DNA from: Pediococcus sp.
GTDB lineage: Bacteria; Bacillota; Bacilli; Lactobacillales; Lactobacillaceae
DNA length: 12,078 nucleotides
Assembly: GCA_022712335.1 (NCBI GenBank)
Contig: JALAGR010000049.1
Span: 1 to 12,078 of the forward strand
Direction: 5' to 3'
Below the pieces are notes generated by a model. The model ran no database searches and was not told the origin of the DNA. It was given only the letters and a program-made list of their open reading frames with translations. The translations under genes were made by a program, and so were the position numbers. This document shows, piece by piece, positions 7,133 through 12,078 of the stretch; position 1 is the first letter of the stretch; every line of letters begins with the position of its first letter.

Positions 7133-7137
7133 GGAGG
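7133..7137 (+). promoter_or_regulatory. Ribosome binding site that fixes the galE start
   Basis: A perfect GGAGG sits 8 nt before ATG 7146. An in-frame TTG at 7131 would put it inside the gene, so the ATG is the start. Confidence 0.8.
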
Positions 7138-7145
7138 ACGAATTA

Positions 7146-8138
7146 ATGAGTATTCTTGTAGTTGGTGGAGCTGGATATATCGGTTCGCATATGGTGAAAC
7201 GTTTAGTAGAACAAGATCGTGACGTTGTGGTTGTGGATAACTTGTCCACAGGGCACCGTGGGGCTGTCGATACAAACGTGAAATTTTATGAAGGTGATAT
7301 TCGGGATTATGCATTTTTGAAAAATGTATTTGACCAAGAAGACATCGATACAGTTGTACATTTCGCTGCATTCTCAATTGTTCCTGAGTCAATGGAAAAG
7401 CCGCTTAAGTATTTTGATAACAATACGGCAGGGATGGTCGCTTTGCTGGAAGAAATGCGCGATCATGATGTTAAACGTATTATTTTCTCTTCAACAGCAG
7501 CTACCTATGGCGTCCCCGAAAAATCACCAATTGAAGAAACTGATCGTCAAGATCCAATTAATCCTTATGGTGAAAGCAAATTGATGATGGAAAAAATCAT
7601 CAAATGGGCAGATCAAGCATACGGGATTAAATTTGTGGCATTACGTTACTTCAACGTTGCTGGTGCTTATCCAGATGGATCAATCGGTGAGGACCATGGT
7701 CCTGAAACACATTTAACACCTATCATTTTACAAGTAGCGTTAGGCAAACGTGAGCAACTTCAAATCTTTGGTGATGATTACAATACACCAGATGGTACCA
7801 ATGTCCGTGACTACGTGCATGTATTAGATCTTGCTGATGCGCACATCTTGGCCATTGATTATCTTAAAGCCGGTAACGATAGTGATGTCTTCAATCTAGG
7901 TTCATCAACGGGATTCTCAGTTAAACAAATGGTTGAAGCAGCACGTGAAGCAACTGGTGAACCAATTCCAGCTAAAATTGCTGACCGTCGCCCTGGTGAC
8001 CCAGATTCATTGATTGCTGCAAGTCAAAAAGCACGCAAGATTTTGAATTGGAATCCACAATATGATGACGTTAAAGAAATTATTAAGACTGCATGGAACT
8101 GGACTCAAAAGCATCCTAATGGTTACGAAGACCGTTAA
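7146..8138 (+). CDS. galE: UDP-glucose 4-epimerase
   Basis: GalE interconverts UDP-glucose and UDP-galactose with bound NAD+. It serves galactose use (Leloir pathway) and the supply of galactose for cell-wall polysaccharides. The 330-residue protein is an extended short-chain dehydrogenase. It has the NAD-binding GGAGYIGSH (7-15), the FSSTAATYG strand holding the catalytic Ser/Thr (114-122), the catalytic YGESK (Y141, K145), the substrate segment [10 protein letters not shown], and [15 protein letters not shown]. Length is the usual one. No galK, galT or galM lies next to it; the neighbours are a thioesterase and tsaB. With its own predicted promoter and terminator it looks like a single-gene unit, more consistent with sugar-nucleotide supply than with a galactose operon, though that is inference. 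Confidence 0.95.
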   Translation: MSILVVGGAGYIGSHMVKRLVEQDRDVVVVDNLSTGHRGAVDTNVKFYEGDIRDYAFLKNVFDQEDIDTVVHFAAFSIVPESMEKPLKYFDNNTAGMVALLEEMRDHDVKRIIFSSTAATYGVPEKSPIEETDRQDPINPYGESKLMMEKIIKWADQAYGIKFVALRYFNVAGAYPDGSIGEDHGPETHLTPIILQVALGKREQLQIFGDDYNTPDGTNVRDYVHVLDLADAHILAIDYLKAGNDSDVFNLGSSTGFSVKQMVEAAREATGEPIPAKIADRRPGDPDSLIAASQKARKILNWNPQYDDVKEIIKTAWNWTQKHPNGYEDR

Positions 8139-8164
8139 AATAAATATATCAGTAAATGTGATTG

Positions 8165-8199
8165 AGGCTATGACATAAATTGTCGTAGCCTTTTTATTT
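8165..8199 (+). terminator. Rho-independent terminator after galE
   Basis: AGGCTATGACA (8165-8175) pairs with TGTCGTAGCCT (8181-8191) in an 11-bp stem with one G-U pair and a 5-nt loop, followed by TTTTATTTC. It closes the galE unit. Confidence 0.92.
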
Positions 8200-8237
8200 C
8201 GGAAAAAGCTGTTAAAGTCAGCATAAATTATTCTATG

Positions 8238-8266
8238 TTGTCGTCATCACTATTCTGTAGGATAAT
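8238..8266 (+). promoter_or_regulatory. Predicted promoter of the tsaB operon
   Basis: TTGTCG (8238-8243) and GATAAT (8261-8266) have a 17-nt spacer and match the consensus at 4/6 and 5/6 positions. The start would be near 8273, about 25 nt before the tsaB ATG. The location between the galE terminator and tsaB supports it. Confidence 0.6.
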
Positions 8267-8296
8267 ATGAAGAGGAATTAAAAGGGAGCGAACTTA

Positions 8297-9025
8297 ATGA
8301 AGATTTTAGCTATGGATACGTCCAACGTTGCTTTAAGTGTTGCAGTCTTGGACTCAGAGCAACTATTAGCTACACAAACAACTAATATTAAAAGAAATCA
8401 TAGTAAACAACTCATGCCGATTATTTCACAGACACTAGCAGAAGCTGGAGTAGCTTTGAATGAAATTGACCGCATTGTTGTTGCGGAAGGACCAGGATCG
8501 TATACTGGATTACGAATTGCCGTTACTACTGCCAAAACTTTAGCTTTAACGCTAAATATTGAATTAGTAGGAATTTCTAGTTTAGCAATGTTGGTTCTTA
8601 ACGCACCTCAAGATGGACTTGTGGTACCATTTTTCGATGCAAGAAATGGCAACGTCTTCGCCGGGATTTATGAAAAAAATGGCGAACAAGTTGTAAATGT
8701 GATGGAAGATCAGCATGTTAGTTTTGAAGAATTGTTGGCTAAAATCAACGAATTAGGCAAACCGGTTTATTTTGTATCTTCACAGTTTGAACAATTTAGA
8801 AAAATTATTGAAGATACGCTAATTGTCGTAGCAGAGCATTCTGGAAACTTAAACAGTCTACCAAGTGCACATGCGTTAGGAATATTGGGATACCAGAAGC
8901 AAGAACTCGAAAATGTTTATACTTTTGTGCCCGCTTATCTACGTGTGACAGAAGCAGAAAGAAACTGGAAGGAAAAGCATCCAAACGATGAAAACAGAGA
9001 ATCATATGTTAGACAAATTAATTAA
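8297..9025 (+). CDS. tsaB: tRNA threonylcarbamoyladenosine biosynthesis protein TsaB
   Basis: TsaB is the partner of TsaD in the complex that transfers the threonylcarbamoyl group to A37 of tRNAs reading ANN codons (t6A). The 242-residue protein has the ASKHA-type N-terminus MKILAMDTSNVALSVAV, HSKQLMPII (35-43), and the family hallmark EGPGSYTGLRIAVTTAKTLA (64-83). The C-terminal half is variable, as is usual. ATG 8297 follows AAGGGAG with 8 nt spacing. It heads a unit with rimI and tsaD; its 3' end overlaps rimI. The other t6A genes, tsaC and tsaE, are not in the window. Confidence 0.95.
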   Translation: MKILAMDTSNVALSVAVLDSEQLLATQTTNIKRNHSKQLMPIISQTLAEAGVALNEIDRIVVAEGPGSYTGLRIAVTTAKTLALTLNIELVGISSLAMLVLNAPQDGLVVPFFDARNGNVFAGIYEKNGEQVVNVMEDQHVSFEELLAKINELGKPVYFVSSQFEQFRKIIEDTLIVVAEHSGNLNSLPSAHALGILGYQKQELENVYTFVPAYLRVTEAERNWKEKHPNDENRESYVRQIN

Positions 9026-9602
9026 CTGGGCTAAGTATACTTTTTTCAATCGAACCCGGCGTTTGCGTGAAGAAGCTTTCGAGATTAAACATCACAACGT
9101 TGTAGTTGAGGGCGAGAGTTACTTTGTAGCTCAAGCAACTAATACCGATATACCTGAAATATTAACTGTTGAAAGAGCAGTATATGATGGTCAGACTCCT
9201 TGGGATCGAATGGCATTTGCCAATGAGTTACGAAGAAAATTGGATCGTTTATACTTAGTTATTAGACATAACGATCAGTTGCTTGGTTTTATTGGAGCTT
9301 CTTTTGATGATCGGAGTAAAATGGCACATATTACCAACGTTGCAATTTTACCCGAATATCAAAACCGGGGGATCGGGTCATTTTTGATTGAATCAATTAT
9401 AAAAAAAGCTCAATTTGTCGAATATAAATCAATTACTTTAGAAGTAAGAAAGAGCAATATTACCGCTCAAGCTTTATATTTGAAGATTGGTTTCGAAAAA
9501 ACAGGCGTTAAGAAGAGGTATTATTTCGGCGATCATGAAGATGCAATCGACATGACATTAGATTTGTCGAAGTGGCGAGGAGGATATCGTGGATCAAACT
9601 AG
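8988..9602 (+). CDS. rimI: GNAT N-acetyltransferase, RimI type
   Basis: RimI-type enzymes acetylate the N-terminal amino group of ribosomal protein S18 using acetyl-CoA. The GNAT core starts near residue 46 ([23 protein letters not shown]). It contains the acetyl-CoA loop [14 protein letters not shown] (117-130) and the C-terminal [21 protein letters not shown], with the conserved E152 and a Tyr in the YLKIGF helix. At 204 residues it is longer than the 148-residue E. coli protein because of a basic, aromatic N-terminal extension of about 45 residues. The start is uncertain: ATG 8988 overlaps tsaB by 38 nt, while ATG 9006 overlaps by 20 nt; neither has a strong Shine-Dalgarno. The 3' end overlaps tsaD by 14 nt. 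The tsaB–rimI–tsaD order supports RimI over other GNAT proteins. Confidence 0.88.
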   Translation: MKTENHMLDKLINWAKYTFFNRTRRLREEAFEIKHHNVVVEGESYFVAQATNTDIPEILTVERAVYDGQTPWDRMAFANELRRKLDRLYLVIRHNDQLLGFIGASFDDRSKMAHITNVAILPEYQNRGIGSFLIESIIKKAQFVEYKSITLEVRKSNITAQALYLKIGFEKTGVKKRYYFGDHEDAIDMTLDLSKWRGGYRGSN

Positions 9603-10626
9603 TTTAATTTTAGCAATTGAATCAAGTTGTGATGAAACTAGTGTTGCAGTTGTTAAAAATGGAGATATTATTTTATCCAATGTAATTGCAACACAAATCA
9701 ATAGTCATCAACGTTTTGGCGGGGTGGTTCCTGAAGTTGCAAGTCGGCACCATATCGAACAGATTACAATTTGTATCGAACAATCTTTAAAACAAGCTGA
9801 AATAAGTAAAGAAGAGCTTGATGCTGTAGCTGTAACTTATGGACCTGGTCTAGTTGGAGCACTTTTGATTGGAGTTTCAGCAGCTAAAGCATTTGCTTTT
9901 GCTAACAACTTACCATTGATTCCAGTTAATCACATGATTGGCCATATCTATGCTGCTCGGTTTGTTAAACCAATCGTTTTCCCTTCATTAGCGTTACTTG
10001 TTTCAGGCGGTCATACAGAATTAGTGTATATGCCATCTGAAAATGAATTTAAGATTATTGGTGAAACACGAGATGACGCGGCTGGAGAGGCTTATGATAA
10101 AGTAGGACGTGTAATGGGACTCAAGTATCCTGCTGGTAAAGCCATTGATGAACTCGCCCACCAAGGCCAAGATACATTCCATTTTCCACGAGCAATGGAA
10201 CGTGAAGATAATTTTGATTTCAGTTTTAGTGGGTTGAAGAGTGCTTTTATCAACACGGTTCATCATGCTGATCAGATTAATGAAGAACTTAGTAAAGAAG
10301 ATTTAGCTGCTAGCTTTCAACAAAGTGTGATTGACGTTATTGCTGCTAAAACAGTCCGTGCTTGTGAAAAATTAGAAATAAAACAATTAATTTTGGCCGG
10401 AGGAGTTGCAGCCAATCGTGGTTTACGGGATACTTTAGATAGAGAACTTAGCGAAAAGTTTAACAATTTAGATTTTGTTAAGGCACCTCTAGAGCTTTGT
10501 GGCGATAATGGAGCAATGATTGGAGCGGCAGGTGAAATGCTTATGCGACACCAAGTGTTTGCTGATATGACACTAAATGCTGATCCAAGTTTAGAGTTTG
10601 ACTGGGAACCAGAAGCAATTAAGTAA
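9589..10626 (+). CDS. tsaD: tRNA N6-adenosine threonylcarbamoyltransferase TsaD
   Basis: TsaD is the catalytic subunit that joins threonylcarbamoyl-AMP to A37 of tRNA, forming t6A, together with TsaB and TsaE. The 345-residue protein shows [16 protein letters not shown] (7-22), the metal-binding NHMIGH (H115 and H119), SGGHTELVY (139-147), the region around [17 protein letters not shown] (162-178), [10 protein letters not shown] (211-220), [10 protein letters not shown] (271-280) and GDNGAMIG with the metal ligand D306. Length is standard. Translation starts at GTG 9589 after a strong GAGGAGGA (9577-9584), which lies inside rimI. The next gene begins 17 nt after its stop. Confidence 0.97.
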   Translation: MDQTSLILAIESSCDETSVAVVKNGDIILSNVIATQINSHQRFGGVVPEVASRHHIEQITICIEQSLKQAEISKEELDAVAVTYGPGLVGALLIGVSAAKAFAFANNLPLIPVNHMIGHIYAARFVKPIVFPSLALLVSGGHTELVYMPSENEFKIIGETRDDAAGEAYDKVGRVMGLKYPAGKAIDELAHQGQDTFHFPRAMEREDNFDFSFSGLKSAFINTVHHADQINEELSKEDLAASFQQSVIDVIAAKTVRACEKLEIKQLILAGGVAANRGLRDTLDRELSEKFNNLDFVKAPLELCGDNGAMIGAAGEMLMRHQVFADMTLNADPSLEFDWEPEAIK

Positions 10627-10631
10627 AGAGT

Positions 10632-10637
10632 AGGTGG
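10632..10637 (+). promoter_or_regulatory. Ribosome binding site that decides the start of the serine-hydrolase-like gene
   Basis: AGGTGG directly abuts ATG 10638, leaving no spacing, but lies 6 nt before the in-frame ATG 10644. The second ATG is therefore preferred. Confidence 0.6.
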
Positions 10638-10643
10638 ATGAAC

Positions 10644-11621
10644 ATGACTGAACAAATGCATCAAATTCATCAAGTTATTAAAAAAGCGATTGATAATCGC
10701 AATATCTATGGGGCTTCCTATAGCTTGATTTTGCCAAAAGAAATCGAAAATCGTTATGAAGGCGTTCAAGGAAAAGATGAACTAGCCGTCTTGTTGGACC
10801 CCTCTATGATTTATGATCTAAGTTCGATGACAGAAGTTATCGCAACGACAACTCGAATTTTCCAATTATTGGCAGTTCGAGCAATTGGCCTGAAAGATCC
10901 AGTTACTAAATATCTACCAGGTTTTTCAAATCAAGATATCTCTATTTTGCATTTGTTGACACACACTAGTGGTCTACCAGTTAAAGTTAACAAATCGAAG
11001 CATTTTACAGGAATCGAATTCACTAATGCTCTTTATTCTGTCGGTTTAGATTTCAAACCAGGTGAACAAGTGCAAGTCTCACCACTTAATTTCGTAGTGT
11101 TAGGAATTATTATTCGAACGGTGGATGGCTCGATCGACCGTGCTGTTCAAGATCGTATTTTATACCCACTGGCAATGACTAATACCGGATTTAATTTAAA
11201 CCGCCCTAAGATTCGTTTTGTACCAACAAGAAAAGATCCTAAACGTGGGCAAATTCAAGGTCAAGTCGAAGACCAATTGGGATTATTATTAAACGGTGAA
11301 AGTGGCTATACTGGCCTATTTTCAACGTTGAACGATTTAACCGTTTTTATCGAAATGATGTTAAATCGGGGGAACTACCAAGGTAAAGAAATTCTTGATC
11401 CACAACTATTTGATGCAATTGAGAAGTTTAACATTGATGGGCAATCGCTAGGCTGGAGTCGTTTCAGTGAAAATGCCGATGTATTTTATGGAAGCAGTCC
11501 AACTGGTTTAATTGCTTTTAATGCTAAGAAACAACAAGGAATGGTTGTTCTTCATGATTTCGTGGAAGATAGCGATGCTCGCGCAGAAATGTTAACAGAT
11601 CTATTACGAGTAATTCAGTAG
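10644..11621 (+). CDS. Beta-lactamase/PBP-fold protein lacking the catalytic motifs (probable pseudoenzyme)
   Basis: The protein belongs to the class C beta-lactamase-related family (serine hydrolases and D-Ala-D-Ala peptidases). Family marks are YDLSSMTEVIATTTRIFQLL (57-76), LLTHTSGLP (104-112), NFVVLGIIIRTVDG (149-162), ILYPLAMTNTGF (172-183) and GYTGLFSTLNDL (221-232). The nucleophile motif, normally SxxK, reads S61-M-T-E64. The YxN motif position reads V145-S-P147. The late HTG/KTG-type position reads G283-S-S285. Each change removes residues needed for acyl-enzyme chemistry. There is no signal peptide or membrane segment, so it is probably cytoplasmic. The 325-codon frame is intact, with codon use like its neighbours, which argues against recent decay. 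It lies 17 nt after tsaD and 18 nt before rex, so it is probably co-transcribed. Its function is unknown; a binding or regulatory role is possible. Confidence 0.85.
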   Translation: MTEQMHQIHQVIKKAIDNRNIYGASYSLILPKEIENRYEGVQGKDELAVLLDPSMIYDLSSMTEVIATTTRIFQLLAVRAIGLKDPVTKYLPGFSNQDISILHLLTHTSGLPVKVNKSKHFTGIEFTNALYSVGLDFKPGEQVQVSPLNFVVLGIIIRTVDGSIDRAVQDRILYPLAMTNTGFNLNRPKIRFVPTRKDPKRGQIQGQVEDQLGLLLNGESGYTGLFSTLNDLTVFIEMMLNRGNYQGKEILDPQLFDAIEKFNIDGQSLGWSRFSENADVFYGSSPTGLIAFNAKKQQGMVVLHDFVEDSDARAEMLTDLLRVIQ

Positions 11622-11639
11622 AAGAGGTGGAATGGAGAT

Positions 11640-12078
11640 ATGGATATTAATAAAATTTCATTGGCAACAACACGTCGTTTGCCATTGTATTATCGTTGTT
11701 TAAGTGGATTGAGCGAAGAGGGCGAGGATAAAGTTTCTTCATCAACGTTAGAGCAATTACTAAAAATTGATGCTGCAACTATTCGTCGTGACTTTTCTTA
11801 CTTTGGTCAAATGGGTCGTCGTGGCTACGGTTACGATATAAAAATTTTATTGGAATTATTTAATGATGTTTTGAAGCAAGATACTGCTGCTAACGTTGCT
11901 TTAGTGGGGGTTGGCAATTTAGGACATGCATTAATTAATTTTAAATTTCATAAAACAGGGAATGCACGAATTAAAATGGCATTTGATGTTAATCCAGATA
12001 TTATTGGAACAGTGGAACAAAATGTTCCGGTCTATGATATTAGTGAATTGAAGAAGCGCATCAGAGATGAAAAAATTG
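11640..12078 (+). CDS. rex: Redox-sensing transcriptional repressor Rex (partial, 3' end missing)
   Basis: Rex represses fermentation and NADH-oxidising genes when NADH/NAD+ is low and leaves DNA when NADH binds. The first 146 residues are present out of roughly 210 usual for the family. The winged-helix N-terminus includes TTRRLPLYYRCL (10-21) and the recognition segment TIRRDFSYFGQMGRRGYGY (47-65). The Rossmann domain starts with NVALVGVGNLGHALINF (85-101), where G90, G92 and G95 form the dinucleotide loop, and reaches AFDVNPDIIG (114-123). ATG 11640 follows AGGTGG at 9 nt. It is preceded without terminator by the beta-lactamase-fold gene. No clear Rex operator was found in the window. Confidence 0.96.
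   Translation, partial: MDINKISLATTRRLPLYYRCLSGLSEEGEDKVSSSTLEQLLKIDAATIRRDFSYFGQMGRRGYGYDIKILLELFNDVLKQDTAANVALVGVGNLGHALINFKFHKTGNARIKMAFDVNPDIIGTVEQNVPVYDISELKKRIRDEKI

Noticed and set aside
8208..8222. GCTG/CAGC inverted repeat between galE and tsaB as an operator
   Set aside because: It is only 4 bp per arm, so it is not distinguishable from chance.
10317..10769. 150-codon open frame on the minus strand across the end of tsaD
   Set aside because: It lies opposite tsaD and the next gene, both well-supported coding sequences. It has no recognisable domain and low-complexity composition; it is a shadow frame.
1..12078. A defence, toxin–antitoxin, mobile or biosynthetic system
   Set aside because: Every gene except the beta-lactamase-fold protein matches a conserved housekeeping family. 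No repeats, integrase, transposase or paired small genes were found.

Overview
The window is a stretch of ordinary chromosomal housekeeping DNA from a low-G+C Gram-positive bacterium, most probably of the order Lactobacillales and the family Lactobacillaceae. The reasons are the AT-rich codon use, the strong GGAGG-type ribosome binding sites, the gene order tadA–ffs–dnaX–ybaB–recR and tmk–darA–holB–yabA–rsmI, the short 4.5S-like SRP RNA, and an acyl-ACP thioesterase directly after rsmI. The genus cannot be fixed from the sequence alone. All genes lie on the + strand. No mobile element, CRISPR array, phage gene, tRNA or rRNA was seen.

Layout. Bases 1-57 are the 3' end of a gene that looks like tadA (tRNA adenosine deaminase). 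A promoter at 63-91 drives the small SRP RNA (97-200), which ends at a terminator (206-240). dnaX (269), ybaB and recR follow, closed by a strong terminator at 2985-3030. A new promoter at 3064-3092 starts a compact block: tmk, darA, holB, yabA, rsmI and an acyl-ACP thioesterase. Its junctions are 0-14 nt apart or overlap by 1 nt. galE (7146-8138) has its own predicted promoter and terminator and looks like a separate unit. A further promoter (8238-8266) starts tsaB–rimI–tsaD, followed without a break by a beta-lactamase-fold gene and by rex, which runs off the end.

How the genes work together. dnaX and holB encode clamp-loader subunits, tmk makes dTDP, yabA restrains DnaA, and recR and ybaB serve recombination and nucleoid functions, so the first half is a replication and repair block. 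darA encodes a cyclic-di-AMP-binding PII-like protein. rsmI modifies 16S rRNA, while tsaB and tsaD (t6A37 on tRNA) and rimI (ribosomal protein acetylation) serve translation. Rex senses NADH/NAD+ and represses fermentation genes.

Most of the window is conserved and expected. The best candidate for something new is the 325-residue beta-lactamase/penicillin-binding-fold protein at 10644-11621. It keeps the overall family pattern, but appears to have lost all three catalytic motifs (SxxK to SxxE, YxN to VxP, and the late HTG/KTG-type motif to GSS). It has no signal peptide and sits between tsaD and rex. It reads as an intact cytoplasmic pseudoenzyme rather than a decaying gene.
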